Assembly: GCA_029934735.1 (NCBI GenBank)
Contig: JAOZLR010000019.1
Location: 1-18,880 of the forward strand
Length of the DNA stretch: 18,880 bases
Direction of reading: 5' to 3'
DNA from: Bacteroidales bacterium
Lineage (GTDB): Bacteria; Bacteroidota; Bacteroidia; Bacteroidales; JAADJA01
Shown piece by piece: positions 4,811 to 12,407 of the stretch. How positions within the stretch are numbered: position 1 is the first letter of the stretch; each line of letters opens with the position of its first letter. The notes below the pieces were generated by a model, which was given only the letters and a program-made list of their open reading frames with translations, did no database searches and was not told the origin of the DNA. The translations under genes were made by a program, and so were the position numbers.

Positions 4811-7792
4811 ATGAAAAAGTTAGTTTTTATTTTGATCATTGCAGCCTTTATCGGAGGATGCGGTAACGTGAAAAATGAAGAATCACAAAACACACAAAGC
4901 AATATCCCCAAAAAGGACCTCGCAAAATATGTAAACCCGTTTATTGGAACAGGAGGCCACGGGCATACATATCCCGGCGCCAGCCTGCCATTCGGGATGG
5001 TGCAGCTTAGTCCGGATACGCGCCTCGAGGGCTGGGACGGATGCTCAGGTTATCACTATTCTGATGATGTGGTTTATGGGTTCAGTCATACACATCTTAG
5101 CGGAACCGGAGTCCCTGACTATGCTGATATCCTTATTATGCCTACGGTCGGGGAGATTAAACTCAATAACGGAGTGGATAGTCCGGATGAAGGATATGCT
5201 TCACGATTCAGTCATAAAAACGAAAAGGCAAGCCCCGGCTTTTACAGCACATATCTTGATGATTACGGAATACAGGTGGAGCTGACAGCCACAAAAAGAG
5301 CAGGTTTTTATAAATATACATTTCCTGCCGGTAATGAGTCAAATATCATCATTGACCTTAAGCACCGTGATAAAGTTGTTAATTCGTGGTTTAGAGTTGT
5401 CAGTAATACAGAAATTGAAGGGTTTCGTCGTTCAACAGCCTGGGCAAACGATCAGTATATATATTTCGTTGCAAAATTCTCAAAACCGTTTAAGAATTTC
5501 GGAATAGCAGAAGATGATAAACTTACAGGACATAAGGAGCTTGAGGGAGAAAATATCAAAGCATTTTTAACTTTTGACACAAAGGAGGATGAAGATATAC
5601 TGGTCAAGGTCGGGATATCTGCCGTTAATGCTGAAGGTGCTTGGGATAACCTGGAGAAGGAAATATCAGCTTGGGATTTTGAAAACACAAAAGCCAAAGC
5701 AAGGGATGAATGGAATAAAGAGCTGAGCAAAATAGTTGTTAACGGTGGCTCGGAAGAGCAGAAAACAGTATTCTATTCAGCATTGTACCACTCATTTCTG
5801 GTTCCCAACCTGTTTATGGATGTGGATGGAGATTACCGTGGACGCGACCTGAAAATTCACACGACCAGGGGGTTTGACTATTACACTGTTTTTTCGCTCT
5901 GGGATACATTCAGAGGTGAACATCCTTTGTTTACTATTACGCAGAAAAAAAGAACAGTTGACTTTATAAATACAATGATTGCACAGTATGAGGAGGGTGG
6001 CAGGCTTCCTGTTTGGGAACTTGCAGCTAATGAAACAGAATGTATGATAGGATACCACTCCATTCCTGTTATTGTTGATGCATATATGAAAGGACTTGAT
6101 GGATTTGATGTTGAAAAGGCTTATGAAGCGATGAAGCACAGTGCCGATCTTGATTTTTTCGGGCTGAAGGCTTATAAGGATTTTGGCTATATTCCTGCTG
6201 AGGAAGAGTCAGAATCGGTTTCAAAAACTCTTGAATATGCCTATGATGATTGGTGTATTGCTCAAATGGCAAAATCTCTTGGCAAAGAGGATGATTACAA
6301 AAGGTTTATTAAAAGGGCACAGTCGTACAAAAACATTTATGATCCAACGGTTGGATTTATGCGTGCTAAAATGAATGGCCGCTGGTTCAGCCCCTTTGAT
6401 CCGAGGGAGGTTAATTTTAACTTTACAGAAGCTAATTCATGGCAATACAGCTTTTTTGCGCCGCAGGATATTACCGGCCTAATAAATATTATGGGAGGGA
6501 AGGATGCTTTTGAGAAAAAACTGGATTCATTGTTTAATACAACATCCGAGACAACCGGCAGGAAACAGTCTGATATTACCGGATTAATTGGTCAGTATGC
6601 CCATGGCAACGAACCGAGTCACCATATGTCTTATCTGTATAATTACCTTGGCAAGCCCTGGAAGACACAGGAACGTGTGTGGGAGATAATGGATAAATTT
6701 TACACAAACGAGCCTGCCGGATTGTGCGGCAATGAAGACTGCGGTCAGATGTCGGCCTGGTATGTTCTTAGTGCAATGGGGTTTTATCCTGTTACACCCG
6801 GAACCAATATTTATGCAATCGGCACACCTATCTTCCCTGAATTAACTATTAATATGGAGAACGGCAAAACCTTTGTTATCAAAGCAAATAATGTATCTGA
6901 AAAGAATATTTACATTCAATCAGTAACACTAAATGGCAATCCATATACCAAATCATTTTTGAATCATAAAGATATTGTAACCGGAGGTGAATTGGTTTTT
7001 GAAATGGGGCCAAAGCCAAATAAAACGTGGGGAACAAAAGAGGGAGATTATCCGGTATCTGCTATCACTGATAACCTGATTGTACCAGTTCCATTCGTCT
7101 CTGCCGGAGATCGTACATTTTTTGACTCAACAGTTGTTTCTCTTGGCAGCATTAATAATAATGATGAAATTTATTATACTCTTGATGGTTCTAATCTGTC
7201 AAAAGCATCAAATAAATATATTAAACCATTTGCTTTAAAAAATACAGCAACATTAAAGGTCATCGCTTACCGACCTGGCAATGATTCATATTCATCGGTA
7301 ATAAATGTGGATTTTACTAAAATGCCGAAAAACAGAACAATCAAATTAGAAACGAAATATGCAAACCAATATTCGGCTGGTGGAGATAATGCACTGATTA
7401 ATTTTATCAGGGGAACGAAAGATTTCAGAACGGGTGCCTGGCAGGGATATGAAGGTGTTGACATTGATGCTGTTGTTGACCTGGGCAGCATTCAGATGAT
7501 ACAAAAGATCGAAATTGGTTTTTTACAGGATAACAATGCGTGGGTGTTTATGCCTGAAATGGTTGATTTTTATGTTTCAATGAATGGAAAGGATTTTAAA
7601 AAGGCCGGAACAGTGAAAAATGAAGTTTCACCAAAAGAGTCGGGGACAATCCTTAAGAATTTTGCAGTTGATATTTCGACCAAAGCCCGCTATGTGAAGG
7701 TTGTTGCAATAAATAGAGGCGTTTGTCCCGATTGGCACAAAGGTGCAGGGAATAAGGCATGGATATTTGCTGATGAGATTGTTGTGGAATGA
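4811..7792 (+). CDS. GH92 alpha-mannosidase lipoprotein with C-terminal F5/8C domain
   Basis: The 993-residue protein begins with a lipoprotein signal peptide (lipobox FIGGC, Cys17), so it is membrane anchored outside the cytoplasm. From about residue 38 it reads as a GH92 exo-alpha-mannosidase: YVNPFIGTGGHGHTYPGA, then CSGYHYSD and FSHTHLSGTG in the N-terminal domain. The catalytic domain has ANETECMIGYHS (Glu408/Glu410), HGNEPSHH (598-605) and CGNEDCGQMSAWY (Asp643), segments that hold the acid/base and calcium-binding residues in characterised members. Residues about 760-830 resemble a CHB_HEX_C-type beta domain (YYTLDGS), and 840-993 an F5/8 type C (discoidin-like) carbohydrate-binding domain. 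GH92 enzymes remove alpha-linked mannose from N-glycans or mannan by a calcium-dependent inverting mechanism. The linkage attacked cannot be read here. It overlaps the next gene by four bases. Confidence 0.93.
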   Translation: MKKLVFILIIAAFIGGCGNVKNEESQNTQSNIPKKDLAKYVNPFIGTGGHGHTYPGASLPFGMVQLSPDTRLEGWDGCSGYHYSDDVVYGFSHTHLSGTGVPDYADILIMPTVGEIKLNNGVDSPDEGYASRFSHKNEKASPGFYSTYLDDYGIQVELTATKRAGFYKYTFPAGNESNIIIDLKHRDKVVNSWFRVVSNTEIEGFRRSTAWANDQYIYFVAKFSKPFKNFGIAEDDKLTGHKELEGENIKAFLTFDTKEDEDILVKVGISAVNAEGAWDNLEKEISAWDFENTKAKARDEWNKELSKIVVNGGSEEQKTVFYSALYHSFLVPNLFMDVDGDYRGRDLKIHTTRGFDYYTVFSLWDTFRGEHPLFTITQKKRTVDFINTMIAQYEEGGRLPVWELAANETECMIGYHSIPVIVDAYMKGLDGFDVEKAYEAMKHSADLDFFGLKAYKDFGYIPAEEESESVSKTLEYAYDDWCIAQMAKSLGKEDDYKRFIKRAQSYKNIYDPTVGFMRAKMNGRWFSPFDPREVNFNFTEANSWQYSFFAPQDITGLINIMGGKDAFEKKLDSLFNTTSETTGRKQSDITGLIGQYAHGNEPSHHMSYLYNYLGKPWKTQERVWEIMDKFYTNEPAGLCGNEDCGQMSAWYVLSAMGFYPVTPGTNIYAIGTPIFPELTINMENGKTFVIKANNVSEKNIYIQSVTLNGNPYTKSFLNHKDIVTGGELVFEMGPKPNKTWGTKEGDYPVSAITDNLIVPVPFVSAGDRTFFDSTVVSLGSINNNDEIYYTLDGSNLSKASNKYIKPFALKNTATLKVIAYRPGNDSYSSVINVDFTKMPKNRTIKLETKYANQYSAGGDNALINFIRGTKDFRTGAWQGYEGVDIDAVVDLGSIQMIQKIEIGFLQDNNAWVFMPEMVDFYVSMNGKDFKKAGTVKNEVSPKESGTILKNFAVDISTKARYVKVVAINRGVCPDWHKGAGNKAWIFADEIVVE

Positions 7793-8373
7793 CATTGTAT
7801 AAAAATAAATATCGTGTTGAATCTGCCCGATTGCAAAATTGGGATTATGGTTGGAATGGGAAATATTTTATAACCATTGTAACAAAAGATCGCGAATATT
7901 TTTTTGGTGAGATAGATAATTCAAAAAAATTGCATCTGTCTGAAATTGGAATTTATGCAGAAAAATATTGGTATGAAATCCCGAAACATTTTCCATTTAT
8001 AATTTTGGATAAATTTATTGTGATGCCAAACCATATTCATGGGATAATAATTATTGAAAAAAAACGAAATGGTGGCGGTGATAATCGGGACGAACGTAGA
8101 GACAAGGCATGCCTTGTCTCTACAACACCGCAACCACCATTATCCCCGGGCAAAAAACGATTTCGAAATCCCGGAAAAAATAATATTTCAACAATTGTTG
8201 GTTCATACAAATCGGCCGTTTCAAGGAAGGGACATTTAATAGAACCAGATTTCGATTGGCAATCACGATTTTATGATCATATTATCCGGGATGATATGGA
8301 ATTAAAAAAAATCCAAAATTATATTGTTAATAATCCAAAAAATTGGGTGGACGATATATTTCATAACAGATAA
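7789..8373 (+). CDS. REP-associated tyrosine transposase-like protein (RAYT, Y1_Tnp)
   Basis: This 194-residue protein has the IS200/RAYT layout. Early motifs are RLQNWDYGWNGKYFITIVT and GEI; the HUH endonuclease motif is MPNHIHGI (His82, His84); the C-terminal part has the GSYKSAVSR helix and FYDHIIRDD...YIVNNPKNW. RAYTs are single-strand DNA endonucleases related to IS200 transposases and linked to REP palindromes. I could not assign the catalytic Tyr with confidence (Tyr162 and Tyr178 are candidates). Residues about 94-120 are an insertion encoded partly by a perfect palindrome. The ATG overlaps the GH92 stop (ATGA), so it is probably translated from the same mRNA. The frame is intact and no flanking terminal repeats or target duplications were seen, so it looks like a resident gene rather than an active IS. 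Confidence 0.85.
   Translation: MTLYKNKYRVESARLQNWDYGWNGKYFITIVTKDREYFFGEIDNSKKLHLSEIGIYAEKYWYEIPKHFPFIILDKFIVMPNHIHGIIIIEKKRNGGGDNRDERRDKACLVSTTPQPPLSPGKKRFRNPGKNNISTIVGSYKSAVSRKGHLIEPDFDWQSRFYDHIIRDDMELKKIQNYIVNNPKNWVDDIFHNR
8068..8141. repeat. REP-like palindrome embedded in the RAYT coding sequence
   Basis: Bases 8096-8123 form a perfect 28-bp palindrome: GTAGAGACAAGGCA followed directly by its reverse complement. Outside it, AATGGTGG-CGGTG (8068-8080) pairs imperfectly with CACCG-CAA-CCACCATT (8126-8141), so the whole 74-base block can fold into one long hairpin. It keeps the RAYT frame and encodes RDKACLVST, and the opposite strand encodes the same residues. From memory, palindromes of the form GTAGAGAC...GTCTCTAC are highly repeated in several bacterial phyla and are seen inside RAYT genes. 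Confidence 0.8.
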
Positions 8374-8426
8374 TAAAAACCATTTTATGTTGATTCTTGA
8401 AAATATTTTTTAAATCCAGATTTACA

Positions 8427-9176
8427 ATGAAACAAAATTATTTAATCGAAGCCTGCACAACATCAGTAACATCGGCTATTGAGGCGCAGAAAGGTGGTGC
8501 AAAAAGGGTTGAACTGTGCGATAATATTTACGAAGGCGGTACCACACCGGGATATGGAACGATTAAAACAGCAAGGGAGGTTCTAACAATCGACCTTAAT
8601 GTGATGATTAGGCCTCGGGGACAAGACTTCTGTTATTCGGATATCGAATTCCGGATTATGAAAGAAGATATTGAGGTATGTAAACAGCTCGGTGCTGATG
8701 GCGTTGTCTTTGGAATTTTGAAAACCGATGGGAATATTGATATTGAAAGGAGTCTCGAATTAGTAAATCTTGCCCGGCCAATGTCCGTTACATTTCACCG
8801 TGCATTTGATATGGTGCCTGACCCGATCAAAGCACTAGAGGATATTATTTCTGCCGGGGCAGACAGAATACTCACATCCGGACACAAAAACAAAGCTTTT
8901 GACGGTATTGAGCTGATCAGAGAGCTTGTTGAAAAAGCAGGTGACAGAATTATCATTATGCCAGGAAGCGGAATCAATGAGGATAACATTCGTAATATGA
9001 AGGAGAGAACAGGGGTAACGGAATTTCATTTAACAGGATGGAAAACTGTTGATAGCCATATGCAATTCCGAAAAAATGGAATCTCTATGGGCAGCCTCTC
9101 GCAAATACCTGAATATGAGATAAAAATTACAGATGCTGCACGTTTTGAGAGGATTGTCAAAATGGTTGAAGATTAA
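8427..9176 (+). CDS. cutC: CutC family TIM-barrel protein
   Basis: From the ATG at 8427 the protein has 249 residues, the normal CutC length. The frame begins ten codons earlier at a TTG, which I do not favour. Family segments are clear: IEACTTSVTSAIEAQKGGAKRVELC near the N terminus, GGTTPGYG, MIRPRGQDFCYS (about 67-78), LGADGVVFG, TFHRAFDM, RILTSGHKNKAFDG and IIMPGSGIN. The fold is a TIM barrel, presumably cytoplasmic as there is no signal peptide. The name comes from copper-sensitivity work in E. coli; a direct copper role is poorly supported and the reaction, if any, is not established. Position after GH92 and RAYT (53-base gap, no good -7 box) suggests co-transcription with a mannosidase, hinting at a glycan-related role. 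Confidence 0.9.
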   Translation: MKQNYLIEACTTSVTSAIEAQKGGAKRVELCDNIYEGGTTPGYGTIKTAREVLTIDLNVMIRPRGQDFCYSDIEFRIMKEDIEVCKQLGADGVVFGILKTDGNIDIERSLELVNLARPMSVTFHRAFDMVPDPIKALEDIISAGADRILTSGHKNKAFDGIELIRELVEKAGDRIIIMPGSGINEDNIRNMKERTGVTEFHLTGWKTVDSHMQFRKNGISMGSLSQIPEYEIKITDAARFERIVKMVED

Positions 9177-9180
9177 TCAA

Positions 9181-10560
9181 CTAACGTTCAGCTTCCACAT
9201 CTTCAATCGTTTTAGGGAGAGGTTTACCCAGCAATCTGGCTCCGGTTTCCGTGATCACGAAGTCCTCCTCATTCCTGCATCCTCCAAAATCTTTGTATTG
9301 TTCCACTTTATCCCAATTTATAAAGTCACTGAACCTGTTTTCGGCTCTCCACATATCAATAAGGTCTGGAATAAAATAGACTCCCGGCTCGAGAGTAAGC
9401 ACAAATCCTGGCTCCAGTTTGCGGGCTAATCTCAATGATTTTAGTCCAAATTGTGTACTTTTCGGTTCACCATTGTAGCCTACCCATTCTTCTCCCAGGT
9501 TTTCCATATCGTGAATATCCAGTCCCATCATATGGCCTGTGCCGCAGGGGAAAAACAGTGCATGAGCTCCTTTACTGACAGCCTCCTGCATATCACCCTT
9601 CATAAATCCAAGTTCTTTCATCCCTTCTGCAATTGTCAGGCAGGCCTTTAAGTGAACATCCCTGTTGGCGACTCCCGGTTTTAACATATCAATAGCTGCT
9701 TCGTGTGCCGCCAAAGCCACATTGTAAATCTCCTTTTGTCTTTCGGTAAAGGTTTTGTCAACCGGAAAGGTGCTTGAAAGATCGCCTCCATAATGCATTG
9801 GTGTCTCAGCCCCGGCATCCAGAAGAAACATGTCTCCGCTTTCGATTGTATTTCCGTGATAATGATTGTGAAGAGTTTCGCCGTGGATAGTTGCTATTAT
9901 TGGAAATGAAAGATTACCACCCGAAGCAAGTGCAACTTTATGAACGGCAGCCGCTATTTCCCACTCTTTCATTCCTGGTCTGGCCATACGCATTGCAGTC
10001 AGGTGCATATCAACCGTTACATTAACTGCCTTTTCAATTTCATTGAGTTCTTCTTCAGTTTTATAATTCCTTTGATTCACAATTGCCTTTACCAGCTTTA
10101 GAGAGGATTGCTCTTTGGATTGAGAAGGTTTTATGCCTAATAATTCAAAAAGAAAAACTTTTGTCGCAGCCCGGTACGGAGGCAGAAAGTGAATTTCTCT
10201 GCCCTTTTTCTGTGCTTCGCTTATGAAAGATGCTAACTTATTCAGGGGATATGTCTCAGGAACACCAACTTGCGAGGCTCTTTCACTAATTGTAGGTTTA
10301 ACACCCATCCAGACAATATCATCAACCGTCAGGTCATTCCCGAATATTACCTCTTTGTCACTGTCAATATCAATATAACCTATCAAATCCGGATGGTCAA
10401 GCCCAAAGTAGTACAGGAAAGAGCTATCCTGCCTGTAATGAAATGTATTATCAGCATAATTCATTGGGCTTTCACCGTTACCCGGTAAAAGAATAATTCC
10501 TGATCCAACTGTTTTACTTAATTTTTTTCGTCTTTCAATGTAGGTCTCTTTTGCAAACAT
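9181..10560 (-). CDS. pepP: M24B aminopeptidase, Xaa-Pro type
   Basis: From the ATG at 10560 the protein has 459 residues. It has an N-terminal creatinase/AMP_N domain (about 1-165, with ILLPGN and FHYRQDSSFLYYFGL) and a pita-bread catalytic domain. The five metal ligands of M24 enzymes are visible: Asp248 (DAGAE), Asp260 (GGD), His343 (GTGH), Glu391 (LEPG) and Glu431 (RNEED). It would remove an N-terminal residue preceding proline in the cytoplasm, using two Mn or similar ions. A TTG 12 codons upstream lies inside the -7 box, so the ATG is chosen. Its own promoter sits just downstream of the DUF4252 gene. It converges on cutC with only four bases between stop codons. Prolidase activity on dipeptides is an alternative, but the AMP_N domain and length fit PepP. 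Confidence 0.92.
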   Translation of the reverse strand: MFAKETYIERRKKLSKTVGSGIILLPGNGESPMNYADNTFHYRQDSSFLYYFGLDHPDLIGYIDIDSDKEVIFGNDLTVDDIVWMGVKPTISERASQVGVPETYPLNKLASFISEAQKKGREIHFLPPYRAATKVFLFELLGIKPSQSKEQSSLKLVKAIVNQRNYKTEEELNEIEKAVNVTVDMHLTAMRMARPGMKEWEIAAAVHKVALASGGNLSFPIIATIHGETLHNHYHGNTIESGDMFLLDAGAETPMHYGGDLSSTFPVDKTFTERQKEIYNVALAAHEAAIDMLKPGVANRDVHLKACLTIAEGMKELGFMKGDMQEAVSKGAHALFFPCGTGHMMGLDIHDMENLGEEWVGYNGEPKSTQFGLKSLRLARKLEPGFVLTLEPGVYFIPDLIDMWRAENRFSDFINWDKVEQYKDFGGCRNEEDFVITETGARLLGKPLPKTIEDVEAER

Positions 10561-10593
10561 AATTCTATATTTTAAATTTAGCCGTTGTCTTTG

Positions 10594-10601
10594 CAAAAGT
10601 A
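10594..10601 (-). promoter_or_regulatory. Bacteroidota -7 box for pepP
   Basis: On the minus strand TACTTTTG (10601 to 10594) matches TAnnTTTG. It overlaps the TTG that would open the longer pepP frame, placing transcription start near 10587 and supporting the ATG at 10560. Confidence 0.55.
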
Positions 10602-10622
10602 GCTATTTTATATGACAGGTGT

Positions 10623-11162
10623 TTACTCGTTACCCATTTCTCCCAGATAATTCATTCCGTCAAAATTCATTGAGGAACCAAGTTTGGCAAGATGTTTTAA
10701 ATCAACATTTCCGGTAATGCTCAAAAAGATAACATCTGTATCACCATCGACAACCATAAGAAGTTCACTGATATTCCGTCCTCCACCTTTAGAATAAAAA
10801 TTAATCTTCGCATCAGGCTTTTTAATAATCATTAACTCATCGTATTTATCAAATGGTATTGACGATTTAATATCATTATAAAATCTTTCCTTTTCCGATA
10901 TATCACCATTCTTAACAGAATACGACACAAGCCTAAGCTTATCAATACCCTCAACGGCTTTCTTAAATTCATCAAAATCATCGTCATCAGAATCAATAGT
11001 AGCAAAAAGTTCAAAAAGCCCTTTTGCAATCTCGACCGATGTATATTTATCATTATCGGAATACTTACCAAAAAAGTCATTGACTTTGCTCTCCTGAGCA
11101 CTCATATACACAGGAACCATCGTCAATACAAAGGCCGCTATACTTACTATTATTTTTTTCAT
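10623..11162 (-). CDS. DUF4252 family exported protein (second copy)
   Basis: This 179-residue protein has a signal peptide (about residues 1-22, ending YMSAQ) and then a DUF4252-like domain. It aligns by eye with the neighbouring 178-residue protein: KYSDNDKYTSVEIAKGLFELFATID with an acidic DDDD stretch, then YDELMIIKK, ISELLMVVDG, SITGNVDLKHLAKL and a C-terminal NFDGMNYLGEMG. Function is unknown; the family is common in Bacteroidota, often beside ECF sigma systems. Export to the periplasm or outer membrane follows from the signal peptide; no lipobox Cys is seen. It is probably the last gene of the sigma/anti-sigma operon, though a 128-base GC-richer spacer separates it from its paralogue. 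Confidence 0.75.
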   Translation of the reverse strand: MKKIIVSIAAFVLTMVPVYMSAQESKVNDFFGKYSDNDKYTSVEIAKGLFELFATIDSDDDDFDEFKKAVEGIDKLRLVSYSVKNGDISEKERFYNDIKSSIPFDKYDELMIIKKPDAKINFYSKGGGRNISELLMVVDGDTDVIFLSITGNVDLKHLAKLGSSMNFDGMNYLGEMGNE

Positions 11163-11189
11163 TTGTTTAAAATCTTTTGTTATTTACCT

Positions 11190-11280
11190 ATAAGACTTTC
11201 ACGCTCTCATCAGGGCTTCCAATAGCTCCAACCCAATCGTTCTCTCGCCCCTTCGTTCTCTCGCTACATCACCAGGTCGC
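11190..11280. repeat. GC-rich spacer with tandem CGTTCTCTCGC
   Basis: The 128-base gap between the two DUF4252 genes contains CGTTCTCTCGC twice (11238-11248 and 11254-11264, 16-base period) with related CGCTCTC at 11202-11208 and TCGC tails. On the minus strand it reads as repeats of GCGAGAGAACG. Composition is clearly different from the AT-rich flanks. No reading frame of interest, promoter or terminator was found in it. Confidence 0.45.
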
Positions 11281-11290
11281 ATTTTCGCTC

Positions 11291-11827
11291 CTAATTATCC
11301 TCACCTATCTCCTTAAGATTCTCAAGCCCATTAATTTTCATTGTTCTCGAAAGTTTTGAGATAGTCTTCAAATCAATATCTCCCTGAATGCTTATCAAAA
11401 CTTTATCATTTTTTCCATTAACCACCATAAGGAGTTCTTTTATAACTTTATCTTCTTTTGTAACAAGGAAGTTGATATCCTGTCCGTCCTTTTTAATGAT
11501 CATCAAATCTTCATAAGATCCTGCTGATTTACCATTCATAACATCATTATAGAAGTTCACATCCTTGTATTTGCCAAGAGTATCGTCTTCTATTGTCAGA
11601 ATCTTTATGTATTTCAGGGTTTTTACAAGATCGGAAAATTCCTCTTCATCCTCCTCCGTATCAATGTCGGCAAAAAGGCTGAACATATTTTGGGTTATAT
11701 ACACGGAAGTAATCCCTTCCTGTCCCGAATATTTATCAAACAAGGCGTCAGTAGTAGTTTGAGCGCCAAGAAAAGCAGGTGCAAATAAAAATGCTGCTAA
11801 AACGAAATTAATTTTAAATGTTCTCAT
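11291..11827 (-). CDS. DUF4252 family exported protein (first copy)
   Basis: This 178-residue protein has a signal peptide (about 1-22, ending FLGAQ) and the same domain as its downstream paralogue: KYSGQEGITSVYITQNMFSLFADID, an acidic EEDEEE segment, YEDLMIIKK, IKELLMVVNG, SIQGDIDLKTISKL and GLENLKEIGE at the C terminus. The two proteins are clearly diverged duplicates. Function is unknown. It starts seven bases after the anti-sigma stop codon, so it is almost certainly co-transcribed with it. It may be an output or a periplasmic sensing partner of the sigma system; the sequence does not decide which. Confidence 0.8.
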   Translation of the reverse strand: MRTFKINFVLAAFLFAPAFLGAQTTTDALFDKYSGQEGITSVYITQNMFSLFADIDTEEDEEEFSDLVKTLKYIKILTIEDDTLGKYKDVNFYNDVMNGKSAGSYEDLMIIKKDGQDINFLVTKEDKVIKELLMVVNGKNDKVLISIQGDIDLKTISKLSRTMKINGLENLKEIGEDN

Positions 11828-11834
11828 AATGTTA

Positions 11835-12407
11835 TTATTTTAAAGTTATTATTTTTTTTGAATCCTCTAATATTGAAATTTTCTCAAGACTTTCAACTCC
11901 TGTTTCAAAAGTTGATATATTGTTCAGGTTACTTAATCCGTCGTTAAATTCCGAGACATCCGACAATTTCCCGACTCCTTCATTCAGATTAACAGAAACA
12001 ATCATTAGTGCTTTTCGCGCTTCAGCATAAGCAACCTGAGGATCATTATATGTATCACTCACAAGTGCCTGATTGCTTTGATTTTCACCAAACTGAAAAA
12101 ATAAGCCTATCATAATAATAATTGTTGCTGCAATCCCTGCAATGGAATAGATTATTCTATTTTTTGATTGAGCGATTGGAATAACTTTTCCCTTTTCGAT
12201 TTCATTTAAAATCTTCTCATCAAAACTTTCATCAGATAGTGACCTTCCGGCTTCCTTATCAAAAAAGCCAAACATCTCACGATAGCTTTTTAAATGAGAT
12301 GGAACTCCATCCCCAGTGAAGAAATCGTGCAACACCAGCTCTTCAGCAAGAGTCGTCTCTCCACTTTCGTACTTCAGTATCAGCTTATCAATTTCTTGTA
12401 AATTCAT
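11835..12407 (-). CDS. Single-pass anti-sigma factor-like protein
   Basis: The 190-residue protein has a cytoplasmic N-terminal region (1-84) with the QEIDKLILKYESGETTLAEE pattern common in Bacteroidota anti-sigma factors, one membrane helix (about 85-106, IIYSIAGIAATIIIMIGLFFQF) and an 84-residue extracytoplasmic tail. Its start codon lies inside the sigma factor gene: the two overlap by 20 bases (12388-12407), which suggests translational coupling and matched amounts. By analogy with such pairs it would hold the sigma factor inactive at the membrane until an envelope signal arrives. No zinc-binding HxxxCxxC motif is seen, so it is not a ZAS-type anti-sigma. The function call rests mainly on context and topology. 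Confidence 0.75.
   Translation of the reverse strand: MNLQEIDKLILKYESGETTLAEELVLHDFFTGDGVPSHLKSYREMFGFFDKEAGRSLSDESFDEKILNEIEKGKVIPIAQSKNRIIYSIAGIAATIIIMIGLFFQFGENQSNQALVSDTYNDPQVAYAEARKALMIVSVNLNEGVGKLSDVSEFNDGLSNLNNISTFETGVESLEKISILEDSKKIITLK

Noticed and set aside
5792..6139. Minus-strand frames opposite the GH92 gene
   Set aside because: The GH92 frame is continuous and rich in family motifs here; the opposite frames have no motif or start context.
7921..8133. Minus-strand frame containing RDKACLVST
   Set aside because: It shows the same peptide as RAYT only because the palindrome reads identically on both strands; it is not a second gene.
7789..8373. Complete mobile insertion sequence around the RAYT gene
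   Set aside because: No terminal inverted repeats, subterminal hairpins at both ends or target duplications were found; the gene is fused by overlap to its neighbour.
8397..8426. TTG start ten codons upstream of cutC
   Set aside because: The added residues are not part of the family N terminus, and the ATG at 8427 starts directly before the conserved IEACTTS segment.
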